From: JAENVT01 sp963805445
Lineage (GTDB): Bacteria; Actinomycetota; Acidimicrobiia; Acidimicrobiales; Ilumatobacteraceae
Direction: 5' to 3'
Length of the DNA stretch: 64,000 bases
Assembly: GCA_963805445.1 (NCBI GenBank)
Contig: CAWDUI010000038.1
Location: forward strand, 1 to 64,000
The notes beneath the pieces were generated by a model. It was not told where the DNA came from. It worked only from the letters and a program-made list of their open reading frames with translations, and made no database searches. The position numbers were made by a program, and so were the translations under genes. This document shows positions 8,209-17,200 of this stretch, piece after piece; positions within the stretch are counted from its first letter, which is position 1; each line of letters begins with the position of its first letter.

Positions 8209-10108
8209 CTACGGGACTTCAGCTGCGGGCGCGGCGAACTGCGCGTTGTAGAGGTCGAAGTACGCGCCGTGGCGGTGCAGCAGGTCCTCATGGGTGCCCT
8301 GCTCGACGATGTTGCCCGAGTTCATCACCAGGATGAGATCGGCGTCGCGGATGGTCGACAGCCGGTGGGCGATCACGAAGCTGGTGCGCTGCGAGCGCAA
8401 TGCAGCCATCGCCTGTTGGATCAGTACCTCTGTTCGGGTGTCGACCGAGCTGGTCGCTTCGTCGAGGATCAAGATGGCCGGGTCGGCCAGGAACGCGCGA
8501 GCGATGGTGAGCAGTTGCTTCTCACCGGCACTGACCGTGCCTCCCTCGTCGTCGATCAACGTGTCGTAGCCGTCGGGCAACGAGTGCACGAAGCGGTCGA
8601 CATAGGTGGCGCGGACCGCTTCGTGGAACTGCTCCTCGTTGCTCTCGAGGTTGCCGTAGGTGATGTTGTCGCGGATCGTCCCGCTGAACAGCCACGTGTC
8701 CTGCAGCACCATGCCGACATTGGCCCGCAGGTCGTGACGCGTCATCTCGGCGATGTCGTGGCCGTCGAGCGAGATGCGCCCGCCGTCGAGCTCGTAGAAG
8801 CGCATGATCAGGTTGACCAGCGTCGTCTTGCCGGCGCCGGTCGGCCCGACGATGGCGATCGTCTGGCCGGGCTCGGCGACGAACGACAGGTCGGTGATCA
8901 ACGGGTTCTCGGGGTCGTACGAGAACGCCACGTGCTCGAACTCGACCCTGCCACGCGGGTCGAGCTCGACGGTCGGTGTCTTCGGGTCTTCGCTCTGTTC
9001 TTCGGCATCGAGCAGTTCGAACACCCGCTCGGCCGAGGCCACGCCGGATTGCAGCACGTTGGCCATCGACGCCAGTTGGGTCATCGGCTGGGTGAACTGT
9101 CGCGAGTACTGGATGAACGCCTGCACGTCGCCGAGGCTGAGGGCACCCGACGACACTCGCAAGCCCGCCGATGACGGCGATGGCCACGTAGTTGAGGTTG
9201 CCGAGGAACATCATCGCCGGCTGGATGATCCCGGAGATGAATTGGGCACCGAAGCTGGCCGTGTACAGCTCCTCGTTCTTCTTCTGGAACCGCTCCTCGA
9301 CATCGTGCTGCTGGCCGAACACCTTGACGAGGGCGTGTCCCGTGAACGCTTCCTCGATCTGAGCGTTCAGCGTGCCGGTGTGGCGCCATTGGGCGACGAA
9401 GCGCTTCTTGGAATGTGACGTGACGAACCGGATGATCCCCAATGACGTCGGGATGGTGATGGCCGCGACGAGCGCCAGCAGTGGAGAGATCACGAACATC
9501 ATGGTCAGCACCCCGACCAGCGACAGCACCGAGGTCAGGAGTTGGCTGAGCGTCTGCTGCAGGCTCTGCGAGATGTTGTCGATGTCGTTGGTCACCCTGC
9601 TCAGCAGATCACCGCGGGCCTGCGCGTCGACGTAGCTGAGGGGCAGGCGGCTGAGCTTGTCCTCGACGTCGGACCGCAGGCGGTACATGGTTCGCTGCAC
9701 GACGCCGGCAAGCGTGTACGACTGCAGGTACGTGAGCCCGGCGGCGCAGACGTAGAGAGCCAGCACCGTGACCAGCACGCCGCGCAGCGCCGGGAAGTCG
9801 ATGTGCTGGCGACGTCGGATCGCGTTGAAGATGAGGTCGGTCCCGTGGCCGAGGATCTTCGGCCCCAGCACCGTCAACGTCACGCTGACCAGTGCGAAGC
9901 ACACCACGGCGATCGCCCGGGTGCGCTCGGCGCGCATGCGTGCCAGCAAGCGCTTGGTGGAGCCACCGAAGTCCTTCGACTTCTCGGCCGGCATGCCGAG
10001 TGCGCGCATCGGGCCGGGCGACGCTGCGGGCCGCGCCTCGGGTGGTCGAACGACGGGCTCGTCGTCGGCTGGGTCGACGGCTCGCCGATCGGTGGCGTCG
10101 GTGCTCAC
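8209..10108 (-). CDS. ABC exporter subunit B (canonical ATP site), frameshifted
   Basis: About 633 residues: a basic, proline-rich leader, six predicted membrane helices (from RTRAIAVVCFALVSVTL to MMFLGNLNYVAIAVIGG), then the ATPase with Walker A GPTGAGKTT, signature TVSAGEKQLL, Walker B LILDEATSSVD with the catalytic glutamate, and H-loop VIAHRLST. The break is near 9160: GGGCTTGCG should read GGGCTGCG to give GGLRVSSGALSLGDVQAF. GTG at 10108 overlaps the stop of the preceding subunit by 4 bases (GTGA), indicating translational coupling. Together the two proteins form a heterodimeric multidrug-type exporter with one active and one degenerate ATP site. Substrate unknown. Confidence 0.9.
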
Positions 10109-11838
10109 GCTGCCTCTTCCGCGGTCATCTGCGACTCGACGATCTCGCGATAGGTCTCGCATGTCTGCAGCAGCTCGGCATGCGTGCCGAGGCCGACGGA
10201 CTCTCCGTCTTCGAGGACGAGGATCTGGTCGGCGTGGAGGATCGTCGACACTCGTTGGGCGACGATGATGACGGTTGCCTCCGCCGTGTGAGGAGCCAGG
10301 GCGGCGCGCAGTCGAGCGTCGGTGGCGAGGTCGAGTGCGGAGAACGAGTCGTCGAACAGATAGATCTCCGGCCGGCGTACCAACGCCCTGGCGATCGCCA
10401 AGCGTTGTCGCTGCCCGCCCGACACGTTCGAACCACCCTGGGCGATGGTGGCTTCGAGCCCGCCCGGCATGGCCCGGACGAAGTCGGTGGCCTGGGCGAT
10501 CTCGAGAGCGGCCCAGAGCTGTTGGTCGGTTGCCAGCGGATCGGCGAAGCGCAGGTTGCTGGCCACCGTGCCGGAGAACAGGTACGGCTTCTGCGGGACG
10601 AGCCCGATTCGGCCCCACAGGGTGTGTGGATCGAGATCACGAACATCGACACCGTCGACCAGCACGGCGCCCGACGTCGCGTCGAACAGGCGCGGGATCA
10701 GGCTGAGCAGCGTGGTCTTGCCCGAGCCGGTGCTGCCGATGACAGCGGTGACCTGACCCGGCTCGGCGACCACCGACACGTTCGTCAGAACCGGGGCCTC
10801 GGCACCCGGGTAGTGGAAGCCGACGTTGCGCAACTCGAGCCTGCCGGCTGTGCGCAACTCGGTGATCGGTACCTCGGCACGGACAACGGACGAAGGGGTG
10901 TCGAGCACATCGACGATTCGCTCTGCGCAGACGGCGGCACGTGGCACGAGGATGACCATGAACGTGGCCATCATCACCGCCATGATGATCTGGGCCAGAT
11001 AGCTGAGGAAGGCGATGAGTGCTCCGATCTGCATCCGACCCGTGTCGATCCGACCGGAGCCGAACCACAACACGGCGACGCTCGACGAGTTGAGGACCAG
11101 GACCACGATCGGGAAGAAGAAGGCCTGCAGCCGCCCGGCGCGCAACGCCGTATCGGTGAGGTCGGCGTTGACATCACCGAATCGTTTGGCCTCGGCGGGC
11201 TCGCGCACGAAGGCGCGAACCACGCGGATGCCGGTGATCTGCTCGCGCAGCACGCGGTTGACCGTGTCGATGCACTCCTGCATCTTGCGGAACTGGGGGA
11301 CCATGCGCGAGACCACGCCGAGGACGCAGATCACCAGTACGGGAATGCTGACCGTGAGGATCCATGAGAGACCGCCATCCTCACGGATGGCCATCACGAC
11401 ACCGCCGACGGCGGTGATCGGCGCCGCCACCAGCAGGGTGCACGTCATCAGCACCAACATCTGTACCTGTTGCACGTCGTTGGTGATCCGGGTGATCAGC
11501 GACGGCGCCCCGAAGTGAGCCATCTCGCGGGCGGAGAAGTCGGACACCTGATGGAAGATTCCGCCGCGCACATCTCGGCCGAACCCCATCGCTGCCTTGG
11601 CGCCGAAGTAGACGGCGGTCGCCGCACACACGATCTGCAGCAGCGTGATCAGCAGCATCAGCCCACCCGTCGACCAGATGTAGCTGGTGTCGCCGCGTAC
11701 GACACCCTTGTCGATGATGTCGGCGTTCAGGCTCGGCAGGTACAACGCGGCGATCGTCTGTGCCGCCTGCAGCACCAGCACCGCGACGAGCTGCGGCTTG
11801 TAGTTGCGCAGATAGGTGCGCAGCAATCGGATCAACAT
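10105..11838 (-). CDS. ABC exporter subunit A (degenerate ATP site)
   Basis: Intact 577-residue half-transporter: six membrane helices in the first 310 residues, then ATPase motifs Walker A GSTGSGKTT, signature NVSGGQRQR and Walker B IYLFDDSFSALD. The residue after the Walker B aspartate is Asp rather than the catalytic Glu, and the H-loop position reads VAQRVST (Gln for His). This is the usual degenerate partner of heterodimeric exporters of the BmrC/TM287 type. The ATG overlaps the TGA of the TetR gene (TGATG). It is the middle gene of a regulator-subunit-subunit operon, so expression is probably self-limited by the TetR protein acting at 12473-12490. Confidence 0.92.
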   Translation of the reverse strand: MLIRLLRTYLRNYKPQLVAVLVLQAAQTIAALYLPSLNADIIDKGVVRGDTSYIWSTGGLMLLITLLQIVCAATAVYFGAKAAMGFGRDVRGGIFHQVSDFSAREMAHFGAPSLITRITNDVQQVQMLVLMTCTLLVAAPITAVGGVVMAIREDGGLSWILTVSIPVLVICVLGVVSRMVPQFRKMQECIDTVNRVLREQITGIRVVRAFVREPAEAKRFGDVNADLTDTALRAGRLQAFFFPIVVLVLNSSSVAVLWFGSGRIDTGRMQIGALIAFLSYLAQIIMAVMMATFMVILVPRAAVCAERIVDVLDTPSSVVRAEVPITELRTAGRLELRNVGFHYPGAEAPVLTNVSVVAEPGQVTAVIGSTGSGKTTLLSLIPRLFDATSGAVLVDGVDVRDLDPHTLWGRIGLVPQKPYLFSGTVASNLRFADPLATDQQLWAALEIAQATDFVRAMPGGLEATIAQGGSNVSGGQRQRLAIARALVRRPEIYLFDDSFSALDLATDARLRAALAPHTAEATVIIVAQRVSTILHADQILVLEDGESVGLGTHAELLQTCETYREIVESQMTAEEAA

Positions 11839-12458
11839 CAGCCCGACACCGCCTGACGGGTGCGGTTGCGAATGCCGTCGAGCAGCAGCGACACGATCTC
11901 CTCAGGCGACGTCGCTGCGCCGTCGGCGATGAGAGCCGGATGAGTGCCCGCCAGCGTGAGGCCGCGCAGCAACTGGGCGGCGGCCGCCGGACTGCGCCGC
12001 AACCGATGGCGATCGGACTCGAAGATGGCGATCAGGGCGGCGACGTCGGGGCGGTCGACCGTGTTGGCGCGCGCCGCGGGCTTCGGCACGCCGGTGATCG
12101 ACATCAGCTGCCAGATGCTGGTCAGGCGGGCCTGCAGGATTCGCACCGCCTTCACCAAGCGGCCTTCCAGCGAGCCGGTGCCACCGATCGCCCCGAGCTC
12201 CTTGGCGACCTGGGCAGGGTCGTAGGCGGCGTCGACCGTCGCTTGCAGCAACGACTCGATGTCGGGGAAAGCTCGAAAGATGGTGCCCTCGGCAATCCCG
12301 GCCGCCTCGGCGATCTGCCGGGTCGTGACGGCCGCGCCGTGGGCCAGCAGCAAGGGGAGCGTCGCGGCGATGATCGCGGCGCGACGCTCCGACGGCGGCA
12401 GTGGTGCTGCACGACATCTTCTCGGTGCCTCGAGAGGAGCCGGTTCGGCGATTGGCAT
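11838..12458 (-). CDS. TetR-family repressor of the ABC exporter operon
   Basis: Protein of 206 residues. The helix-turn-helix is at about residues 40-65 (VTTRQIAEAAGIAEGTIFRAF), preceded by an unusually long proline/arginine-rich leader, followed by a helical ligand-binding domain typical of the family. First gene of the operon with the two exporter subunits; its TGA overlaps the next ATG. A perfect 8-2-8 inverted repeat stands 15 bases upstream of its ATG, so autoregulation with ligand-induced derepression of the exporter is the simplest model. Inducer unknown. Confidence 0.9.
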   Translation of the reverse strand: MPIAEPAPLEAPRRCRAAPLPPSERRAAIIAATLPLLLAHGAAVTTRQIAEAAGIAEGTIFRAFPDIESLLQATVDAAYDPAQVAKELGAIGGTGSLEGRLVKAVRILQARLTSIWQLMSITGVPKPAARANTVDRPDVAALIAIFESDRHRLRRSPAAAAQLLRGLTLAGTHPALIADGAATSPEEIVSLLLDGIRNRTRQAVSG

Positions 12459-12472
12459 TCCGGCAGATTACA

Positions 12473-12490
12473 TGAGTGAGAACTCACTCA
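12473..12490 (-). promoter_or_regulatory. TetR operator candidate
   Basis: TGAGTGAG-AA-CTCACTCA is a perfect inverted repeat immediately upstream of the TetR gene. TGAGTGAG half-sites are common among operators of TetR proteins regulating adjacent genes. It lies in the intergenic space between the UspA gene and the TetR gene. Confidence 0.7.
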
Positions 12491-12527
12491 CACTGAGGGT
12501 TTGGCATCCGGATGCGCGGATTCGCGG

Positions 12528-13028
12528 TCAGCGGGCGATCAGCACCGGGATGTCGGCTTCGCGCATCACTGCTCCGGAGACCGACGGGACCAGCAGCTTG
12601 CTGAACCAGCTCCGCTCGTGTGAGCCGATCACGATGACATCGGCCTGGTGGTGGTGCGCAGCGTCGAGGATCGCGGTGGCTGCATCCCCGACTTCACCGA
12701 CAACTTGTGGGTTGGGGAGATGCGCCTCGGTGGCGACGTCTTGGGCGACCTGGATGGCGGCATCGATCGGCGCCTGCGCGGCCTCTGCAGCTTCGGCATC
12801 GGTGGTCGGCGCACCGCCACGCGGTGCGACCGCGGGCGTTCCCGATGGCGCCATCACGATCGGGTAGCCGATTCCCCAGACCAGGGCATCGCCGCCCCAC
12901 ATCATCGGTGACCGGTCGGCGACGTTGACGACCGTGTAGGTCGCGCCGTCGCCGAACAGGTTGTAGGCGATGCGGGCAGTGTTGATGGATGATTCCGAAT
13001 CGTCGACCGCTATCAGCACTTGAGTCAT
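12528..13028 (-). CDS. Universal stress protein (UspA family)
   Basis: Protein of 166 residues. The N-terminus MTQVLIAVDDSESS gives the first strand and the nucleotide-contacting aspartate; the C-terminus VIVIGSHERSWFSKLLVPSVSGAVMREADIPVLIAR matches the family's closing block, with G-S and S-G-A-V in the phosphate-binding positions but with a longer, less canonical G-x2-G-x9-G spacing. Residues about 45-85 are an Ala/Pro/Gly-rich insertion not typical of short Usp proteins. Cytoplasmic; ATP binding likely but not certain. Single gene, upstream of the exporter operon on the same strand but separated by the operator. Confidence 0.82.
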   Translation of the reverse strand: MTQVLIAVDDSESSINTARIAYNLFGDGATYTVVNVADRSPMMWGGDALVWGIGYPIVMAPSGTPAVAPRGGAPTTDAEAAEAAQAPIDAAIQVAQDVATEAHLPNPQVVGEVGDAATAILDAAHHHQADVIVIGSHERSWFSKLLVPSVSGAVMREADIPVLIAR

Positions 13029-13110
13029 GTCCCGTTCTTACCCGATCGGGCGATCGGACAAACCACGAGCGGGCGTTTGCGCTGCCCGCCCGGCGGGTAA
13101 CGCTCACGAC

Positions 13111-13308
13111 ATGACCAGGCAACAAGGCAACGACGCCCTACCGGACAGCGATGACGACGCGGCAGGTGCCGAGTTCATCGATCGCCCCGAGAACCTTCCC
13201 GGCGACCGCGACGACAAGACGCCGCCCGAAAAAAGACCTAGCCCTACGCCTTCGGCCACTGTCGCTGCAGCCACGACACCAGAGCGGTCTGGAACTCGTG
13301 GTCACTGA
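13111..13308 (+). CDS. Possible small acidic protein
   Basis: A 65-codon frame from ATG at 13111 rich in Asp, Glu, Pro and Lys (DALPDSDDDAAGAEF, DRPENLPGD). The second half overlaps the restored end of the convergent hydrolase gene and looks spurious. If the six-A run near 13230 had one base more, the frame would stop at codon 43, before the overlap. No ribosome site and no recognised family. Confidence 0.3.
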   Translation: MTRQQGNDALPDSDDDAAGAEFIDRPENLPGDRDDKTPPEKRPSPTPSATVAAATTPERSGTRGH

Positions 13309-14057
13309 ACGCCATGTTGTGATCAGCTGAGCCGGCGACGATGGCGACGGCGCCAGGTATCGAGCGCGGCGAGTGCGGCCGCGTCACCGTCTGGATCGTC
13401 GCCCCCGCCGTTGAGGACCAGAACGGGCACCTCGACGTTGGCGAAGCAGTCTGCCGGGACGGCTTCCATGCCGATCATGGCGGCACCGATGGAGTCGAAA
13501 TCATGGACCGGGTCGAGCCTCGCGCAGGCTCGTAGTCCCTTGAACTCGGGGTGGTCCGCCCACTCGTTTCCTTGGAAGCAGCGACCCAATGCGCTCATGG
13601 GCGTGAAGGCACCTTCCAGAAACCACGGCCCGGTACCGCACAGCGCCACCGATCGCAGTCGGCGCTCTGTGGCCAGCAACCTCGCAGCAGTCATGGTGCC
13701 CATCGAGTAGCCGACGAGGTCCACCTTGGCTACATCGAGGGCATCGAGCACTCGGCCGACGTCGCGCGCATGCGCGTCTCCGCGGTACCGCTCCGGGTCG
13801 CCGGACCAACCGGAGCGACCGTGACCACGCGTGTCGATCCCGACGACACGGGCTCCTCGATCGCGGAGCAGTGTGGTGATGGTCGGGCCCGGCATCGGCC
13901 CGATCCGACCATCGGATCCTGCCGCGAAGTAGGTATCGAAGTTCGAAATGCTGGTCATGGTGGCGCCATGGAGCAGGACCACCACTGGACCGTCGCCCTC
14001 GGAGTCCGAGAACCAGATCTCGGTCCCGTCGAACGACTCCACGATGCGTTCGGTCAT
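13244..14057 (-). CDS. Alpha/beta hydrolase, frameshifted near the C-terminus
   Basis: About 270 residues. Alpha/beta-hydrolase fold with oxyanion loop VVVLLHGATMTS, DTRGHGRSG, nucleophile elbow GYSMG (catalytic serine near residue 118) and an acidic residue in VLVLNGGGDDPDGD. In the first frame the protein stops at 13323 without a catalytic histidine. Dropping one base near 13358 continues the frame as IPGAVAIVAGSADHNMAFSD and ends at 13244 with WLQRQWPKA, restoring the His of the triad. No signal peptide. Substrate unknown; esterase, lactonase or dehalogenase-like activities are all possible. Adjacent to, but not overlapping, the YceI gene on the same strand. Confidence 0.85.
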
Positions 14058-14079
14058 GACCGAACGCTAGTCGTCGTTG

Positions 14080-14634
14080 TCAGGCCGGGGGTGCGGTGAA
14101 CTGCACGTCGATCTCGACGTCGATCTTCTTGCCCAGGGCGAACTTGTCGATGCCCAACGGCATGTTGAAGTCGATGCCGAAGTCGTCGCGCAGGATCGTC
14201 GCCGAGGCGATGAAGCCGCTGTGCAACTTGCCATCACCGGGATGCTCAGCGGCGCCGGTGAACTCCACGGCCAGCGTCACGGGCTTGGTCACTCCGTTGA
14301 TCGTCAGGTCGCCATCGGCTTCGTACTCGTCGCCGCCGGCCTCGCGGATCGCCGTCGACGTGAACGTCATCGTCGGGTGGGCATCGGCTGAGAAGAAGTC
14401 GGTCGACAACAAGTGAGCGTCGCGGTCGGCGTTGTTGGTGTCGATCGAGGCGATGTCGATCGTTGCGCCGAAGCGAGTGCCGGCCAGGTCGTCGCCGACC
14501 GTCAGCCAGGCATCGACACCGTTGAACCGGCCGTGCACGTTGGTCAGGCCGAGGTGGCGAACCTTGAAGTGAACGCCGGAGTGACTGGGATCAATCGCCC
14601 ATGTACCGGACGTGAGGGGAAGTGTGGCGAGCAT
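14080..14634 (-). CDS. YceI-family lipid-binding protein (no signal peptide)
   Basis: Intact 184-residue protein matching the YceI beta-barrel along its whole length: GTWAIDPSHSGVHFKVRHLG at the start, FGATIDIASIDTNNADRDAHL, HPTMTFTSTAI, DLTINGVTKPVTLAVEF and the closing DDFGIDFNMPLGIDKFALGKKIDVEIDVQ. YceI proteins bind polyprenoid or other long lipid chains. This copy lacks a secretion signal, so it is probably cytoplasmic, as in many actinobacteria. A strong ribosome site (CAGGAGG, 7 bases) fixes the ATG at 14634. Divergent from a MarR gene across 102 bp that hold a candidate operator, so MarR control is likely. Confidence 0.9.
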   Translation of the reverse strand: MLATLPLTSGTWAIDPSHSGVHFKVRHLGLTNVHGRFNGVDAWLTVGDDLAGTRFGATIDIASIDTNNADRDAHLLSTDFFSADAHPTMTFTSTAIREAGGDEYEADGDLTINGVTKPVTLAVEFTGAAEHPGDGKLHSGFIASATILRDDFGIDFNMPLGIDKFALGKKIDVEIDVQFTAPPA

Positions 14635-14677
14635 GACGGGACCTCCTGGAGAGAAACTGAATGTCGCAACAATACCA

Positions 14678-14688
14678 ATAGTAACTAT
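14678..14688. promoter_or_regulatory. Candidate MarR operator between yceI-like and marR-like genes
   Basis: ATAGT-A-ACTAT is an 11-bp palindrome inside an AT-rich island of a GC-rich genome, located between the divergent starts at 14634 and 14737. MarR proteins commonly bind short AT-rich palindromes in such spacers. Confidence 0.5.
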
Positions 14689-14736
14689 CACTGACAACAC
14701 AATCTCTGAGGTTCGTGCATCCGGTACCCTGGCGAC

Positions 14737-15232
14737 ATGAACTCCGATGTGGCGATCCCCGGCCAACCCGAGGCCGCGCTCGACATCCCGCATCGAGAGC
14801 TGCTGGAACTGTCTGCCCGGTTTCGCGCATTCGTTCTTGAAATGGGTCGACGTTCGCCCATCGGGAGGGCTGACCTTTCCGCGGCTGCGGGTGCTCGAGG
14901 CCCTGCACTGCCAGGGCCCGGCGAAGATGAAGACGTTGGCCGACGGTCTCGGCCTCAGCGCCCGCAACCTCACTGCGGTCGCCGATTCGCTGGAAGGCGA
15001 AGGCCTGCTGCGCCGCGTTGCCCACCCGAGCGACCGGCGGGCCACGTTGCTGGAACTGACCGACGACGGCCAGGTTGCCGCCGACGAGTCGCTGGGGCCG
15101 AGGCTGGCTGAGATCAGCCGCCTCTTCGACGAGTTGTCCCCCGCCGACCGCGACAACCTTCGCAGCACGCTGGCCGCACTGGTGGCGGCGATGGAGTCGG
15201 GTTGCAGCGGAGAAGGGCTCGGATCATCCTGA
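14737..15232 (+). CDS. MarR-family transcriptional regulator, frameshifted
   Basis: About 165 residues when joined. The N-terminal frame gives the dimerisation helix (HRELLELSARFRAFVLEMG). After a one-base break near 14845-14870 the other frame gives the winged helix: GGLTFPRLRVLEALHCQGP, MKTLADGLGLSARNLTAVADSLEGEGLLRR and the wing HPSDRRATLLELTDDGQ, ending with a C-terminal helix. Start ATG at 14737. Its TGA overlaps the ATG of the flavin oxidoreductase (TGATG), so the two are co-translated, and it diverges from the yceI-like gene. It probably controls both directions in response to an oxidative, phenolic or lipid signal, which is a family-based inference. Confidence 0.87.
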
Positions 15233-16237
15233 TGGCCGGCCCACTCGCTGCCGTGCGCCGCTCGGTGCTCGACCTGTCGGTGCTCAACGACGGCCAGTCG
15301 AGTGGCGAAGCGTTGCAGACCACCACGGCTCTCGCCCGGCGCGCCGACGATCTCGGCTACACGCGGTTCTGGGTCGCCGAGCATCACAACATGCCGAGCG
15401 TGGCGTGCACCTCGCCGGCCGTCTTGATCGCCCACCTCGCGGCCCTCACCACGGAGATCCGCGTCGGATCGGGCGGCGTGATGCTGCCGAATCACGCCCC
15501 GCTCGTGATCGCCGAACAGTTCGCCATGTTGGAGGCACTGCACCCGGGCCGTATCGATCTCGGGATCGGTCGTGCTCCCGGCACCGACCAGCGAACTGCA
15601 GCGGTGCTGCGGCGCACGAACGGCCCGCTCGGCGAGGACGACTTCCCCCGCGACTTCCTCGATCTCATGGGGCTCCTCGGTGATCCGCGAACTGCCACGG
15701 GATTGTGGGAGCAGTTTCGAGCGACTCCGGCCGCCACGACCTCGCCGGCATTGTTCCTGCTCGGCTCCAGCGGTTACAGCGCCCAGCTGGCCGGGCACCT
15801 TGGGTTGCCGTTTGCGTTCGCTCATCACTTCGACACCGGCGGCACCATGCAGGCGACCGAGCTGTATCGCCACACGTTCCAGCCGTCGGTCGTGCTCGAC
15901 GAGCCGTACATGATCGTGACGGCCAATGTGCTGGCCGCGGACTCCAAAGAAGACGCCGACTGGCACTCGGCCCCGGGCCGATTGACCTCGCTCGGCCGTC
16001 GCACCGGGAAGTTCATCCGCCTCCCGTCGCCGCAGGACGCCGCCGTGCATCCCGATCTCGAACAGGCCAACCAACTGCCGAGCAGCCGCATCGTCGGCGA
16101 GGTGTCGACGGTCATCAGGGAGTTGGAGGAGCTCGTCGCCCGCACCGGCGCCGCCGAGGTGATGGTCACGTCGGTCGCCTACGACCTCTCGGCCAGGCTG
16201 CGCAGCATCGAGCTGTTGGCCGAGCACTGGCGCCTGA
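15232..16237 (+). CDS. LLM-class flavin-dependent oxidoreductase (MsnO8-like)
   Basis: About 335 residues of the bacterial luciferase-like fold with an intact main body: LSVLNDGQSSGEALQ, RFWVAEHHNMPSVACTSPAVL, RVGSGGVMLPNHAPLVIAEQF, and GRIDLGIGRAPGTDQRTA for flavin phosphate binding. This pattern resembles the MsnO8-like FMN subgroup rather than clear F420 enzymes. The uninterrupted frame runs on to 16434, overlapping the next gene by 180 bases, but the family ends near LLAEHWR. Removing one C at about 16233 gives TGA at 16235-16237, so the end is placed there. Start ATG at 15232 overlaps the MarR stop. Likely a MarR-controlled redox enzyme; substrate unknown. Confidence 0.85.
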
Positions 16238-16255
16238 GCTCGACAGAGCTGCCAA

Positions 16256-17200
16256 ATGCTCGATATCGCGAGTGCGAAGACGATCGCCGAGACCTACGGG
16301 CTCGGCGACGACCCGGTCCTGACCGGCCCGGTGGCCAGGGGCGAGGTCGGCCAGGTGTGGCGACTGACGACGTCGCTCGGCACCTTCGCCGTGAAGGAGC
16401 CGTTCGAGCAGCCGTCCATCGCCGAAGCCGATGACGACGCTGCGTTCCAGGATGCCGTCGCTGCAACGGGGGTGGTCATGCCGGCCGTCGTGCGCACACG
16501 ATCGGGCGACGTCGTTGCCGAAGTCGGCGGCGCGCACGTCCGCGTGTACGACTGGGTCGATGTCGGCGAGCGCGATCCCCGGCTCGATCCGGCGACGGTC
16601 GGACGCCTCGTCGCTTCGATCCATCGTGTCCGGTACATCGGCCGCAACCCCGTCGATCCCTGGTACACCGACCCGATCGGCGCCGACCGATGGGACGAGC
16701 TGGTGCCTCAGCTGGCCGCCGCGGGTGCGCCGTTCGCAGACCAGCTGGCCGCTCGACGCGACGAGCTCGTGGCGCTGGAGAAGTTGCTCGAGCGCCCCGC
16801 CGATCTTCAGACGTGCCACCGCGATCTGTTCGCGGACAACGTCCTGCGCACTCCCGCAGGCACGTTGTGCGTGATCGATTGGGAGAACAGCGGGCTCGCC
16901 GATCCCGCGCAAGAGCTGGGTCTCGTGTTGTTCGAGTACAGCTGCGGTGAGGCCGATCGGGCCCGCGACTTGTACAGGGCGTATCGCGACGCCGGTGGAC
17001 CGGGTTGCATCGATCGACCCGGGAACTTCTCCATGGTCATCGCTCAGCTCGCCCACATCGGCGAGATCTCCTGCAGCCGGTGGCTGGATCCGGCGCGAGT
17101 CGCCGAGCAGGACCGCAACACCGGTCGCGTCGACGAGTTCGTGTCGGACATGCTCACCCGCCGGATGATCGATGAGCTGGTCGAGGCCGTCTCAGGATGA
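16256..17200 (+). CDS. Aminoglycoside phosphotransferase-like kinase
   Basis: Intact 314-residue protein of the APH/choline-kinase superfamily. Visible elements are the glycine loop region (GPVARGEVGQVWRL), an ATP-anchoring lysine in FAVKEPF, the catalytic loop CHRDLFADNVL (Asp in HRD, Asn in ADN) and the metal-binding VIDWENSGLADP. The C-terminal helical lobe is full-length. Such proteins phosphorylate small alcohols, sugars, homoserine or antibiotics; nothing here supports a resistance role over a metabolic one. It follows the flavin oxidoreductase by 18 bases if that gene ends at 16237, so it may be the third gene of the MarR operon. Its end overlaps the convergent DUF899 gene by 9 bases. 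Confidence 0.82.
   Translation: MLDIASAKTIAETYGLGDDPVLTGPVARGEVGQVWRLTTSLGTFAVKEPFEQPSIAEADDDAAFQDAVAATGVVMPAVVRTRSGDVVAEVGGAHVRVYDWVDVGERDPRLDPATVGRLVASIHRVRYIGRNPVDPWYTDPIGADRWDELVPQLAAAGAPFADQLAARRDELVALEKLLERPADLQTCHRDLFADNVLRTPAGTLCVIDWENSGLADPAQELGLVLFEYSCGEADRARDLYRAYRDAGGPGCIDRPGNFSMVIAQLAHIGEISCSRWLDPARVAEQDRNTGRVDEFVSDMLTRRMIDELVEAVSG

Noticed and set aside
8164..11367. Long plus-strand open frames opposite the ABC exporter genes
   Set aside because: Composition is rich in Arg, Asp, Gln and His from reading the complement; the exporter genes with full ATPase motifs are on the other strand.
14080..16227. Minus-strand 715-codon open frame
   Set aside because: Only its last 184 codons (the YceI protein) are real; the rest lies opposite the MarR and flavin oxidoreductase genes and is a shadow.
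16256..17200. Aminoglycoside resistance gene
   Set aside because: The fold is shared by many metabolic kinases; nothing in sequence or context supports a resistance role.
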